Part shown: positions 18,196 to 27,844 of the stretch, piece after piece
How the letters are laid out: each line of letters starts with the position of its first letter
Position numbering within the stretch: position 1 is the stretch's first letter
NCBI RefSeq assembly: GCF_023035875.1
Contig: NZ_CP075398.1
Span: 1-45,938 of the forward strand
Direction of reading: 5' to 3'
DNA from: Borrelia puertoricensis
GTDB taxonomy: Bacteria > Spirochaetota > Spirochaetia > Borreliales > Borreliaceae
DNA length: 45,938 nt
Notes under the pieces: generated by a model
What the model saw: only the letters and a program-made list of their open reading frames with translations
Databases searched by the model: none
Told to the model about the DNA's origin: nothing
Made by a program: the position numbers and the translations under genes

Positions 18196-19245
18196 TTATT
18201 GTCCACTAGCTGTTGAGTCTGCAGGTGTAGTAATTTCTGCAGACTTATCTTCTTGTGTAACTGTAGCAAGAGCATCACTAATTGACCTTAACCCACTATC
18301 AACAGTATTTCTAATAGCAATAATAAGAGTACTTAAAGTTTTACCAACAGCATTAGCAGCAACACCATTGACTGCATCAGCATCTTTAGCATTTTGATTA
18401 GCCGCAAACTTACCATCCTTAGCCATTGCCCTCAGTGCAATACCAGCAGCAATAACAGCATCCTTCCTTGCTGCCTCTTTAATCTCTTTTTTATCATCTT
18501 CCTTCTTAGCTGAAGCAATACTTGCAGCGTCTTTTGCTTCTTCAATATTTTTACTATTATCAGCAGTCTCTCCAGATCTAGCAATAGCTTTCAAGATGTC
18601 AGCACCAGTTACAGCCCCAATAGAAGCACTAGCTGCAGCAGCATGTGCTTCTGCACCATCAGCGTCTTTAGTACCAAACAACTTACCAATTGATTTTTTC
18701 TCTGTGTCACCAGTCTTAGTAGCATCTGCTTTACCCTCATCTTTTTTTAGCACGATCTCAACTATTTGTCCAATACCTTTAACAAGAGCGTTGACACTTG
18801 AAGTATCAGCCGGTGCAGCATTTTGACCTTCTTTAGGAGCACCACCAATATCAGTATCAGTTGTAGCACCACTAGCAGCAATCTTAGCCCCTTCTGCAAT
18901 TTTATCTAATGTGTCAGTGATAAAGTTATCAACAACTTCCTTTACCTTTGGATAATTACCATTCTCTGCCACTACAATGTTTAATTTCTTTTTAACAGAT
19001 GTCATAGTTTTTTCAATAGAAGTAAAATACTTACCAATATCAGATTTCTTAGTCTCAGCATTAATACCAAAAGCCCCAGTAACCATATCAGAAAGAGAAG
19101 TAAAAACATCTAAGAACCCTTTACCTAAATTAGCAATAGAGTTTAAGAAAGTGGTTTTAGGATCCTCAGCACTAGTAGTACCACTGCCACAACTAAGAAG
19201 TAAAAATAAAGTCATTAATAACGCACATAAAGTAATTCTTTTCAT
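18196..19245 (-). CDS. vlp: vlp, group 1, intact
   Basis: A 349-residue Vlp with complete ribosome site, signal peptide and lipobox SCGSGTTSAEDPK. Group 1 markers are [74 protein letters not shown] and LIIAIRNTVDSGLRSISDAL; the end is [11 protein letters not shown]. The segment KKLNIVVAENGNYPKVKEVV is shared with the truncated vlp at 9052, whereas the rest is closer to the vlp at 7871, so patches of exchange within group 1 are visible. The ATG is at 19245. Confidence 0.93.
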   Translation of the reverse strand: MKRITLCALLMTLFLLLSCGSGTTSAEDPKTTFLNSIANLGKGFLDVFTSLSDMVTGAFGINAETKKSDIGKYFTSIEKTMTSVKKKLNIVVAENGNYPKVKEVVDNFITDTLDKIAEGAKIAASGATTDTDIGGAPKEGQNAAPADTSSVNALVKGIGQIVEIVLKKDEGKADATKTGDTEKKSIGKLFGTKDADGAEAHAAAASASIGAVTGADILKAIARSGETADNSKNIEEAKDAASIASAKKEDDKKEIKEAARKDAVIAAGIALRAMAKDGKFAANQNAKDADAVNGVAANAVGKTLSTLIIAIRNTVDSGLRSISDALATVTQEDKSAEITTPADSTASGQ

Positions 19246-19292
19246 TATCACGTGCCTCCTTATTAACCTAAAGGGGCAAAAATACAAATAAA

Positions 19293-19327
19293 AGGAAAAC
19301 GGTTCTTATGAAAAGAAGAGTTTTCCT
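19293..19327 (-). terminator. Group 1-3 vlp-type 3' hairpin
   Basis: AGGAAAAC/GTTTTCCT stem then TTTTATTTG on the minus strand, after the group 2 vlp stop at 19363. Confidence 0.65.
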
Positions 19328-19362
19328 CAAATGACTTTATTTAGATTATTTAATTAGATAAT

Positions 19363-20371
19363 TTATTTAGCAGCTGTGGGTTGAGTAGTAGTACTAGCTT
19401 CGGTTGTTTCTGTAGTAATCTCAGAGTACTGTATTCCCTTAACAGTTTCTCTTATCTTATCTAGATTGCTTACTACTGTTTTCCTAATTATCAAGTCAAG
19501 TATTCCCAGTACCTTATTTACAGCAGTTACAGCAGCAGCTTTAACTGCTTCAGCATCATTAGCAGCAGCATTAGCACTAAGTTTACCATCTTTAATCATA
19601 GCTTTAAGAGCAACAGCAGCTGCTAGGTCAGCATTAGTAGCAGCTTTAGCACCATTAGCATCACCCACATTAGCACCAGTAGCTAAAACTCCTGCATCAT
19701 TATTATCCCCATTAAGTTGAGCAGTATTAATTGTAGCATTTTTAATCTTATTAATAATAGCCCATGGATCAGCCTTAGCAACTTCTTCAGCAAGTTTAGG
19801 ACCAGCTCCCTGTCCAGCTGCTCCAGTAGCATTAATAATAGCAGGTGCAGTAGCAGCACCTTTAGCCACTTCACCACCAGCATCTCCAGATTCGATCTTT
19901 ACTCCAGACTTTTCGGCAGTTCCAATTATATTCCTAACTTCTTTAATAACAGTTTCAACGCTATCTTTATCGGCAGCAACAGCATTACCAGCACTAGAAT
20001 CACCAATTGGGTTACCATCATTAGTTACACCAGCCAAATTGGTTAAGGAATCGATTAATTTATCAAAAGCATCACTAGAACTGTTAATTGCACTCTTAAC
20101 AGATTCAATTGTGCTACTATTAGCATTCTTTGCATTAGATATTTCACCTGATAGCGCTTTTAACTTATTATTAGTATCTCCTAAACCTTTTTTTATCTTC
20201 TCAAAGTGTTCACCAACTTTACTTCTCTTATCACCCGATTTAACAGCTGTAAGTCCCAAAGCATCACCAATAGCATTACCAAAAAAACCAAAAACCTCTT
20301 GAAATCCTTGACCTATCTTAACTAATGAATTTAAGAAAGTGGTTTTAGATTCAGCATCTAATTTAACTTCA
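19363..20371 (-). CDS. vlp: vlp, group 2, 5'-truncated silent cassette
   Basis: Group 2 Vlp, open from [17 protein letters not shown] through [74 protein letters not shown] to the end TTTQPTAAK. Signal peptide and lipobox are absent and there is no start codon with a ribosome site; the first internal start (20259) lies in GLTAVK. The leader is of the same type as at 15.2 and 26.4 kb. Confidence 0.83.
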
Positions 20372-20394
20372 TAAGCTCTATTACAACGAAAAAA

Positions 20395-20426
20395 AGAAGG
20401 CAGACTTAGAGATAAGCTTGCCTTCT
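20395..20426 (-). terminator. Group 4 vlp-type 3' hairpin
   Basis: AGAAGGCA/TGCCTTCT stem with inner CTTA/TAAG pairing, then TTTTTTTCG on the minus strand; it follows the vlp stop at 20463. Confidence 0.7.
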
Positions 20427-20462
20427 AATCTTAATTTTAAGTAATTAATCTAACTATCTATT

Positions 20463-21539
20463 TTACTGATGAGCTGCTGTTTTTGGTGCTCTTGCTTTAT
20501 CTATTTCTCCTTTTGCTTTCTCAAGAACATTCTTTACTGTCTTTTTAATTATATCCTCTACTGCTACTAATAACTTATTTACTGCGGTTATTCCTACGCC
20601 TTGTACTTCTTTTTCTCCCCCTGTAGCATTATCAGCAGCACCTGCTGCTAATTTACCTGTTTTAACTAAAGAACGTAATGCTATTCCTCCTGCTACCGCT
20701 GCTGCTTTAGCTGTATCTTTTGCTAAATTATCTGCAGTACCTCCTTTAGCAAATTCCAATGAGGTTGTATTTGCAGTTGCAGCTGCTGTTACTGCTTTAA
20801 CATCTCCTTCTTGTGATGCAACTATTGAAGCTAATATTTCCTCCCCACTGACTGTTGCTAGTATTGCTGCTGCTTTAGCTACATCTGCTGCTGCTGGATT
20901 ACCAGCACTTGTAGCCAATATCTTAGCCCCATCTTTATTATCTTCGCCTCCATTTGCTTGTAATGTTGTAGCTCCTGCTTTTAAGGCTGTAACACCTACA
21001 TCTGTTGCAACTTTTACTATCTCCTGCAAAGCCTTAAGGAATTTATTTGATTCAGCATCATCTGCTTTTGTCCCCGCACCTTGAGCATTATGTGCATGAC
21101 CTACTATATTACCATCACCTATATCTTTTAAGGACTCTAAATGAGTCTTTAATGTGATTAAAGTAGCCTTAGCTGTCTCAATAGCGACTCTAATAGGATC
21201 TTTAGATGCATCGCTTGTATCAACACCTGCTGTTGCTTTAACTGCCACTTGTTCTAACTCTTCTGACGCTACTCCAAGCTTTTCACCCAAGCCGTTAAAA
21301 TAGCTTCCTACATCATTTTTCTTTGTAGTTGATTTAGCAGTAAAACCTAATGTATCAGAGAGTAACTCTAAAAAAGAATAAAAAGCATTCTCAGCACTTC
21401 TACCTATATCCATGAGAACAGAACTTAAACTGCTCCCTCCTGTAGCAGCCCCGCCACCCATAGCAGACTGATGTCCACTGCCACAGCTAAGAAATAAAAA
21501 TAAAGTTATCAATAACGCACATAAAGTAATTCTTTTCAT
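20463..21539 (-). CDS. vlp: vlp, group 4, intact
   Basis: The only intact group 4 Vlp here: 358 residues with lipobox LFLSCGSG, then SSVLMDIGRSAENAFYSFLE, FTAKSTTKKNDVGSYFNGLG, TLITLKTHLESLKDIGDG, VSGEEILASIVASQEGD, AGGIALRSLVKTGKLAAGAA and VEDIIKKTVKNVLEKAKGEI. The ATG at 21539 has GGAGG nine bases upstream; GTG two codons earlier is possible but less likely. It can serve as the reference for the broken copy at 3565 and the truncated ones at 15287 and 26562. Confidence 0.93.
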   Translation of the reverse strand: MKRITLCALLITLFLFLSCGSGHQSAMGGGAATGGSSLSSVLMDIGRSAENAFYSFLELLSDTLGFTAKSTTKKNDVGSYFNGLGEKLGVASEELEQVAVKATAGVDTSDASKDPIRVAIETAKATLITLKTHLESLKDIGDGNIVGHAHNAQGAGTKADDAESNKFLKALQEIVKVATDVGVTALKAGATTLQANGGEDNKDGAKILATSAGNPAAADVAKAAAILATVSGEEILASIVASQEGDVKAVTAAATANTTSLEFAKGGTADNLAKDTAKAAAVAGGIALRSLVKTGKLAAGAADNATGGEKEVQGVGITAVNKLLVAVEDIIKKTVKNVLEKAKGEIDKARAPKTAAHQ

Positions 21540-21584
21540 TATCACGTGCCTCCTTATTACTAAAGAGGGTAAGACATAGATAAA

Positions 21585-21621
21585 AGGAAAACGGTTCTCA
21601 TAAAGAGAGAAGAGTTTTCCT
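21585..21621 (-). terminator. Group 1-3 vlp-type 3' hairpin
   Basis: AGGAAAAC/GTTTTCCT stem then TTTTATC on the minus strand, after the vlp stop at 21657. Confidence 0.65.
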
Positions 21622-21656
21622 CAAATGACTTTATTTAGATTATTTAAATAGATAAT

Positions 21657-22763
21657 TTATTTAACAACAGTAGGTTGAATAGCACTAGTTTCAGTTGATT
21701 CAGTAGTAGTCTCAAAGTACTGTATTCCCTTAACAGCTTTTCTTATCTTATCTAGTTCGCTTGCAACTGTTTTCCTAATTATCAAGTCGAGTATTCCTAA
21801 TACTTTATTTACAGCAGATAATGCAGCAGCTTTAACTGCATCAGTATCTGCAGCATTAGCACTAAATTTACCACCCTTAGTAATAGCTTTGAGAGCAACA
21901 GCAGCTACTAGGTCAGCATTACTTTTAGCACCAGCATTAGCAGAAGCATTATTATTAGAAGCGGCTAATATACCAGCATCTTTCTCACCAGCATCAAGTT
22001 GAATACCATCAGTAGCCTTAGCATTTTTAATCTTATCAATAATAGCCCACGGATCAGCTTTAGCTACTTCAGATGCTAGCTTATCACCAGCTCCAGCAGA
22101 AGCATTGGCAGTATTACCTCCAAGAACAGCAAGAGCATCAGTAGTATTAGCTGCAGTAGCTATTGGACCACCAGAATTTCCAGATTCAATTTTTACACCA
22201 GACTTATCAGCTGCTCCAATAATATCTCTAACTCCTGCAATAATAGCTTCAACCCCAGCCTTTTCATCAGCACCAGGAACAGCATTAGCATTATCACCAA
22301 TGTCAGCACCATCATTAGTTATCCCCGATAATTTGGTTACAGAGCTAATTAGTCGTTCAAACACATCACTAGCACTGCTAATTGCACTCTTAACAGCATC
22401 AATTGTACTGATATTAGCATTCTTTGCTTCAGATATTTTATCTGATAGCGCTTTTAACTTCTCCTTAGTAGTTGAAAGCCCATCACCTATAGTCTTAAAG
22501 TGTTCACCAACTTTACTTTTCTTATCACCCGATTTAACTGCTGTAAGTCCCAAAGCGTCTCCAATAGCATTCCCAAAGATGCCAAAAACCTCTTGAAATC
22601 CATGACCTATCTTAACTAATGAATCTAAGAAAGTGGTTTTAGGATCCTCAGCACTAGCACTAGCACTGCCACTGCCACTGCCACTGCCACTGCCACTGCC
22701 ACTGCCACAACTAAGAAGTAAAAATAAAGTCATTAATAACGCACATAAAGTAATTCTTTTCAT
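21657..22763 (-). CDS. vlp: vlp, group 2, intact, with Gly-Ser repeat after the lipobox
   Basis: A 368-residue group 2 Vlp with complete 5' end. Directly after lipobox Cys19 comes a run of Gly-Ser pairs and then Ala-Ser pairs before [19 protein letters not shown]; other vlps have one or two such pairs here. The run is a hexanucleotide tandem repeat. Further markers: [76 protein letters not shown] and the end AIQPTVVK. The longer linker would set the globular part further from the lipid anchor. Confidence 0.93.
   Translation of the reverse strand: MKRITLCALLMTLFLLLSCGSGSGSGSGSGSGSASASAEDPKTTFLDSLVKIGHGFQEVFGIFGNAIGDALGLTAVKSGDKKSKVGEHFKTIGDGLSTTKEKLKALSDKISEAKNANISTIDAVKSAISSASDVFERLISSVTKLSGITNDGADIGDNANAVPGADEKAGVEAIIAGVRDIIGAADKSGVKIESGNSGGPIATAANTTDALAVLGGNTANASAGAGDKLASEVAKADPWAIIDKIKNAKATDGIQLDAGEKDAGILAASNNNASANAGAKSNADLVAAVALKAITKGGKFSANAADTDAVKAAALSAVNKVLGILDLIIRKTVASELDKIRKAVKGIQYFETTTESTETSAIQPTVVK
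22651..22704 (-). repeat. Hexanucleotide tandem repeat in a vlp N-terminus
   Basis: Nine hexamer units in tandem: GCACTA twice, GCACTG once, CCACTG six times on the plus strand. On the coding strand this gives alternating Gly/Ala and Ser. All unit changes keep the frame. Confidence 0.9.
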
Positions 22764-22810
22764 TATCACGTGCCTCCTTATTACCTCAAGGGGACAAAAA
22801 TACAAATAAA

Positions 22811-22848
22811 AGGAAAACAAATCTCATAAAGAGAGAAATAGTTTTCCT
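22811..22848 (-). terminator. Group 1-3 vlp-type 3' hairpin
   Basis: AGGAAAAC/GTTTTCCT stem then TTTTATTTG, after the vlp stop at 22884; the flank has TTAAATG instead of the usual TCAAATG. Confidence 0.65.
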
Positions 22849-22883
22849 TAAATGACTTTATTTAGATTATTTAATTAGATAAT

Positions 22884-23903
22884 TTATTTAGTAGCAGTAG
22901 GTTGAGCAGCACCAGCTTCAGTTGATTCAATAGTAGTTTCAGAATATTGTATTCCCTTAACAGCTTCTTTTATCTTATTTAGATTGCTTGATACTGTTTT
23001 CCTAATTATAAAATCAAGTATTCCTAAAACCTTATTTACAGCACTTACAGCAGCTGATTTAACTATTTCTGCATCTGCTGCATTAGCACCAAATTTACCA
23101 CCCTTAGTCATAGCCTTAAGAGCAACAGCAGCTGCTAGGTCAGCATTGGTTTTTGCAGTTCCATTATCATTCTGAGTATTACCACCAAGAGCAAGTGGAC
23201 CAGATTCTGCACCAGCAGCATCAACAGCATTTCCATCGGTTTTAGCATTTTTAATCTTATCAATCATAGCCCATGAATCTGCCTTAGCTACCTCTTCAGC
23301 AAGTTTAGAACCCGTATTAGCATCAGCAGCAGCATTGTGAACCACTACTTTAAGTCCATTAGCATTTTCTACTTGACCACCAGCATCTCCAGTTTCAATC
23401 TCTACTCCAGATTTCTTTGCTACATCAATAATTGAATTTACACTTTTAATTATAGTATTAACTCCATCCTTATCAGCTGCAGCAGGAGCAGCTCCTACAT
23501 TAGCATCACCAATTGGGTTCCCATCATTAGTTACCCCCAGCAAGTTTAGTTAAAGCAGAAATTAGTTGTTCAAAGACATTACTAGCATCTTTAATCGCAC
23601 TTTTCACAGCTTCAATTGTGCTGACATTAGCATTTTTTGCTTCAGATATTTTATCTGATATCTCTTTTAACTTCTACTTAGTATCACCTAAACCTTTTTT
23701 TACTTTCTCAAAGTGTCCACCAACTTTACTTTTCTTGTCACCCGATTTAACTGCTGTAAGTCCCAAAGCATCACCAATAGCATTACCAAAAATACCAAAA
23801 ATCTCGTAAAACCCATAACCTATCTTAACTAATGAATTTAAAAACGTGGTTTTAGGATCTTCCATCTTAGTAATCCCACTGCCACAGCTAAGAAGTAAAA
23901 GTA
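22884..23903 (-). pseudogene. vlp: vlp, group 2, 5'-truncated, nonsense codon and frameshift
   Basis: Group 2 Vlp entering at the lipobox ([16 protein letters not shown]) without signal peptide. A TAG at 23674-23676 interrupts GLGDTK, stop, KLKEISDKISEAKNA. A further one-base gain in a G run (23535-23539, [14 protein letters not shown]) shifts the frame. From there it is open to the stop at 22884: [50 protein letters not shown]. Three independent lesions mean it can act only as a donor of internal segments. Confidence 0.83.
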
Positions 23904-23944
23904 AAATAGTAAAGCAAGTAAAGGGAGAATTAAAGAAGAAAAAA

Positions 23945-23971
23945 AAGCTAAGAGAAGCAAACTCTTAGCTT
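23945..23971 (-). terminator. vsp-type 3' hairpin
   Basis: Perfect AAGCTAAGAG/CTCTTAGCTT stem, T run on the minus strand, after the vsp stop at 24044. Confidence 0.7.
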
Positions 23972-24043
23972 ATTATTTATAGACTTTATTTTATAAGAAA
24001 ATAACGATTGATTAAAAACTAATCTTATAATAATAATTTATCT

Positions 24044-24673
24044 TTAGTTAGAAGGTTTAGCGGGTGTTGTAAGCTCCTTAATTGCAGACGTTACTGCAGC
24101 ATCAGCAGCCGTTAACAACGCATCAATTGCTGTATTGAGCTTAATAAGTTCATCAACTCCTTTATCTTTAGTACCATTACTTACAAGTATGGCTGCTTTA
24201 GCATCAGCATCACTAGCACCTTCTTTACCCAGATCAGCATTCTTCTCTTTCAGCTTATTTAAAAGTGATGTATTTGCAGCCGTTGCAGCATTAACTTTTT
24301 GCTTCAATTCATCAGAAAGTTCATTTGTTTTTGCTAATGTTCCTAATTTAGACTTTACAGTTGATATTATCTGAAATGCCCCTGCAAGCAATGATCCATT
24401 CTTACCATCCATAGTATCAAGAGTATCATCATTTTTAATTTTTTTCCCAATAGCTTTAGCAAGTTCGTCAATGGACTTAACTAAAGTATGAATTTCTTTA
24501 ACACTCTTAGCAAAAGCAACAGAGTCTTTGATGTTATTAGTTATTGTAACTAGGTCAATAACAGTACCATCAGATTTAGCAGCCTGCCCATCTTTAGTAG
24601 CATTCCCTGAAGTATTACAAGAGCTAAGTAAAAATAAAGTCAAAAATAACGCACATAAAGTAATTCTTTTCAT
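24044..24673 (-). CDS. vsp: Variable small protein (Vsp), intact
   Basis: A 209-residue Vsp lipoprotein with lipobox LLSSCNTSG, then [74 protein letters not shown] and [12 protein letters not shown]. The start of the mature protein resembles the vsp at 10338 ([13 protein letters not shown]), the middle the vsp at 16510 and the C-terminal part the vsp at 7111, so this gene too looks patchworked. ATG 24673, GGAGG nine bases upstream; its upstream neighbour is a bdr gene. Confidence 0.92.
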   Translation of the reverse strand: MKRITLCALFLTLFLLSSCNTSGNATKDGQAAKSDGTVIDLVTITNNIKDSVAFAKSVKEIHTLVKSIDELAKAIGKKIKNDDTLDTMDGKNGSLLAGAFQIISTVKSKLGTLAKTNELSDELKQKVNAATAANTSLLNKLKEKNADLGKEGASDADAKAAILVSNGTKDKGVDELIKLNTAIDALLTAADAAVTSAIKELTTPAKPSN

Positions 24674-24846
24674 TATCACGTGCCTCCTTATTACTTCAAG
24701 GGAGAAAGATGACTAACAACATTTGATAAGATAAAAACAAAAACTAAGAACATAGGCACTATAATCTTAAAGATATTGAGCATGATATAACAATTAACAA
24801 ATTTCTATTGTTATCAATAAAATTGATTAGTTTTGGTAATAAAAAT

Positions 24847-24865
24847 AATTGATATGTAATCAATT
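24847..24865 (-). terminator. Small hairpin behind bdr
   Basis: AATTGAT/ATCAATT stem with ATGTA loop, then ATTTTT on the minus strand. Confidence 0.45.
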
Positions 24866-24891
24866 AAAGAAAAGGTTTACTTAATTTAAAT

Positions 24892-25404
24892 TTATCTATT
24901 TAACAATGAATAGACTATGGATATTAATGTTAAAAATATTCCTATATTAAGGGTAATAATTGTTCCAAACATCCAACCATGAAGTCTTAATGTGCTTTTA
25001 AGTTCCATTTTGTTAACATCGATCTTAGTATCAAGTTCATTAAATTTAGTATCAATCTTCACATTTAAGTTACTTTCAACAATATCAATCTTGTTATCCA
25101 GATCTTTAATGTCAGATTTTAACTCATTCCTAATAATGTCAATTTTGTTATCAAGCTCAGTTTTAACAGAAATAATCTCAGATTTTAAACTACGTTCTAA
25201 CATTTCAAGTTTTAAGTTAAAATTACTCTCTAAATACTCAATATCCCTGTAAGTCAGTTCATTACGGTAATATCTTTTAGAGAGATCATTTGCAATAAAA
25301 TCTTGCATACCCATTTTTACAAATTCTTGATATATAATCTCCTCTGTAATATGCCCATTAAAAATTTGTGTACTCTCAACAGAATGTAGTGATGAATCTT
25401 GCAT
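24892..25404 (-). CDS. bdr: Bdr repeat-motif protein
   Basis: A 170-residue Bdr of the same N-terminal type as the copy at 17341 (MQDSSLHSVESTQIFNGH), with a shorter coiled-coil repeat region (DNKIDIIRNELKSDIKDLDN, then NLNVKIDTKFNELDTKID) and the C-terminal anchor TIITLNIGIFLTLISIVYSL. Its C-terminus is like that of the bdr at 28676 rather than its N-terminal relative, so the ends have been recombined. ATG 25404 after AAGGAG. Confidence 0.93.
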   Translation of the reverse strand: MQDSSLHSVESTQIFNGHITEEIIYQEFVKMGMQDFIANDLSKRYYRNELTYRDIEYLESNFNLKLEMLERSLKSEIISVKTELDNKIDIIRNELKSDIKDLDNKIDIVESNLNVKIDTKFNELDTKIDVNKMELKSTLRLHGWMFGTIITLNIGIFLTLISIVYSLLNR

Positions 25405-25442
25405 AAAATCTCCTTATGTAATTAGTATATAATATTTTAAGT

Positions 25443-25473
25443 GTTATAGGAACCTTATATCAGTAAAATGTAA
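25443..25473 (-). promoter_or_regulatory. Putative bdr promoter
   Basis: TATAAC (25443-25448) and TTACAT (25468-25473), 19-base spacer, in the block conserved at all four bdr genes. Confidence 0.4.
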
Positions 25474-25496
25474 TTTAAGAGAGTCCCTAACTATAA

Positions 25497-25619
25497 ACAT
25501 AAATGTTTAGTCTATTTTTTTTTATCTTATCAAAAATCTCAAATGTGGTCTTACAATCTGTTGTTAAAGGATTGCTATCACTAAGCTTTAGACCTGAATT
25601 ATTACAAGATATAGCTAAA
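25497..25619 (-). pseudogene. Lipoprotein fragment upstream of bdr, copy 2 (open)
   Basis: Open for about 40 codons: AISCNNSGLKLSDSNPLTTD, then CKTTFEIFDKIKKNRLNIYV. It begins at lipobox-type codons immediately behind a vlp hairpin and has no start. The first residues resemble a Vsp lipobox (ISCNNSG), but the rest does not match the vsps here. It is the best preserved of four copies. Confidence 0.5.
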
Positions 25620-25654
25620 AGGAAAACAATTCTTATGAAGAGAAGAGTTTTCCT
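25620..25654 (-). terminator. Group 1-3 vlp-type 3' hairpin
   Basis: AGGAAAAC/GTTTTCCT stem then TTTTAG on the minus strand, behind the vlp relict. Confidence 0.6.
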
Positions 25655-25717
25655 CAAATGACTTTATTTAGTTATGTATATTGTATATTGTTATTAAATA
25701 CTCTTTAGTCTTGACTA

Positions 25718-26466
25718 TTAGTTCTGCTTAGTTTCAGAGGTTTGCTTATCAATAGTTACAGGAGTATCAGTAGAATTAAATTTCATAACTTCTTTAACAG
25801 CCTTAAATCCTCTGTCAATAGTGTTTCTTATTACTATAGTTAGAGTAAGTTACTGCACTTATAGCTGCTCCCTCTACTGCTTTTTTAGCAACAGCATGAG
25901 CATTATCACTAGAACCAGCAAATTTACCACTCTTAATCATAGCTTTAAGAGCAACAACTGCTACTAGGTCAGCATTATTTTTAGCACCAGCAGCTCCAGC
26001 TTCAATCTTTACTCCAGATTTCTCTGCTGCTTTAATAATTGTTTGAACTCCTGAAATAATAGCATCAACCCCAGCCTTTTCAGCAGCACCAGGAAGTTTA
26101 TCAGCATTATCACCAATAACAGCACTATAATTAGTTACACCGGATATTTGTTTACAGAGTTAATTAGTTGCTCAAAGAAATCACCAGCACTGCCAATTGC
26201 ACTCTTAACAGCCTCAATTGTGTTGCTATTAGAATTCTTTGCATTAGATATTTCACCTGACAGCCCTTTTAACTTCCCATTGGTATCTTCCAAACCTTTT
26301 TTTATTTTTTCAAAGTGTTCACAAACTTTACTTCTCTTGTCATCAGATTTAACTGCTGTAAGTCCAAAACATTATCAAAGATGCCAAAAATCTCGTAAAA
26401 CCCATATCCTATCTTAACTAATGAATCTAAGAAAGAAATTTTAGACTTAGTAGTCAATTTAACTTC
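25718..26466 (-). pseudogene. vlp: vlp relict: group 2 front joined to group 3 tail, internal deletion
   Basis: Starts with the leader EVKLTTKSKISFLDSL, then group 2 text ([34 protein letters not shown]) with indels near 26360 and 26150. After IIKAAEKSGVKIEAGAAG it jumps, about 100 codons short, to AKNNADLVAVVALKAMIKSG and then to a group 3 tail ([13 protein letters not shown], a small deletion, [20 protein letters not shown], Lys-Gln-Asn end) with stop at 25718. It cannot code for a Vlp but holds usable donor segments. Confidence 0.75.
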
Positions 26467-26488
26467 TTAAGTTTAATTACAACAATAT

Positions 26489-26525
26489 AGAAAGCATCTT
26501 AGATTTATCTCTAAGCTTGCCTTCT
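26489..26525 (-). terminator. Group 4 vlp-type 3' hairpin, degenerate
   Basis: AGAAAGCA pairs with TGCCTTCT with one mismatch; same place behind a group 4 vlp as the other copies. Confidence 0.5.
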
Positions 26526-26561
26526 AATCTTATTTTTAAGTAATTAATCTAACTATCTAGT

Positions 26562-27601
26562 TTACTGCTGATTTGCTGATTTTGGCTCTCTTGCTTCATC
26601 TATTTTTTCTTTTGATTTCCCAAGAACATTTTTCACTGTCTTTTTAATTAGCTCTTCTACTGCTACTAATAATTTATTTACTGCAGTTACTCCTACAGCT
26701 TGTACTTCTCCTTGTCCTCCTTGTGCATCCGCTGCAGCTGCTGCTAGTTTACCATCTTTAACTAATGAGCGTAGTGCTATTCCTCCTGCTACTGCTGCTG
26801 CTTTTGGAGTATTTGCACCTGCTAGGTGAGCTGCATTACCTCCTTTAGCAAAGGAAATGGCACTTGTCTGTGCAGTTGCATTAGCTGTTAACGCTACATC
26901 ACTTTCTCCTGATTTAACTATTGATGCTAGCATTTCCTCCCCACTTACTGTTGATAGTATTGCTGCTGCTTTACCTGCATCTGTTGCTGTTGCTGCTAAA
27001 TCAGTACCTAATATCTTAGCACCATCCTTATTATCTGTTCCATTACCTACTTTTACCGCTATGTCTCCTGCTCTTGGCCTTTCAACACCCTCTTTACCAG
27101 CTGTATCCACTATTCCTTGAAGTGCCTTAAAGGCTTTCTTTAATTCAACATCAGCTGCTGCTACTCCTTGTTGATTACTTGCTGCATCACCTACCTTTTG
27201 ACTATCACCTACTGTTCCTAAAGACTCTAAATGTGTTTTTAATGTAATTAAAGTAGCTTTAGCAGCATCAACTGCTTCTTTAATTAAATTTTTAGATGAA
27301 TCACCTTTATCAACACCTATTTCTGATTTTTTTGCTACCTCTTCTAACTCTTTTGATGCTTCTCCAATTTTCGCACCCAAGCTGTTAAAATAATCTCCTA
27401 CATCACTCTTCTTTGTATCTTTAGTTACTCTTAAACCTAATGTACCAGAGAGTAATTCTAAAAAAGAATAAAAAGCATTCTCAGCACTTCTACCTACATC
27501 CATTAGAACTGAACTTAAAGTTCTCCCTCCTGTAGCTGCCCCGCCACCCTTGGCAGAATCAAAAGATTGTTGTCCACTTCCACAACTAAGAAGTAAAAGT
27601 A
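26562..27601 (-). CDS. vlp: vlp, group 4, 5'-truncated silent cassette
   Basis: Group 4 Vlp, open from the lipobox (SCGSGQQSFDSAKGGG) through SSVLMDVGRSAENAFYSFLE, TKKSDVGDYFNSLGAKIG, TLITLKTHLESLGTVGD, VSGEEMLASIVKSGESD, AGGIALRSLVKDGKLAAAAA to the end EPKSANQQ. The normal signal peptide is replaced: the frame could start at a TTG (27620) giving MVSYFCLLLLLSC, which would look like a lipoprotein signal, but no ribosome site is seen. Upstream is AT-rich leader and then a vsp hairpin. Confidence 0.85.
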
Positions 27602-27735
27602 AGCAAAAGTAAGAAACCAAGGTAAAATCAATGAATAAAAATAAGTCTAAAAGATAAAAGAAATCATAAGAAATCTTAAAGAAGTAAAAGTAAAGTAGTA
27701 AAGCAAGTAAAGAGAGAATAGAATTAAAGAAAAAA

Positions 27736-27762
27736 AAGCTAAGAGAAGCAAACTCCTAGCTT
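27736..27762 (-). terminator. vsp-type 3' hairpin
   Basis: AAGCTAAGAG/CTCCTAGCTT stem (one mismatch), T run on the minus strand, after the vsp stop at 27845. Confidence 0.65.
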
Positions 27763-27844
27763 ATTATTTATAGACTTTATTTTATCAGATAATTACCATT
27801 AACTAAAAAGTAATCTTATAATAAATAATTAAAATGTTTATCTC

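Noticed and set aside
24680..24890. A promoter for vsp genes in the longer leader between bdr and vsp
   Set aside because: TTGTTA and TATAGT-like words exist but with wrong spacing, and the three vsp leaders (17128-17297, 24674-24846, 28478-28630) do not conserve them together.
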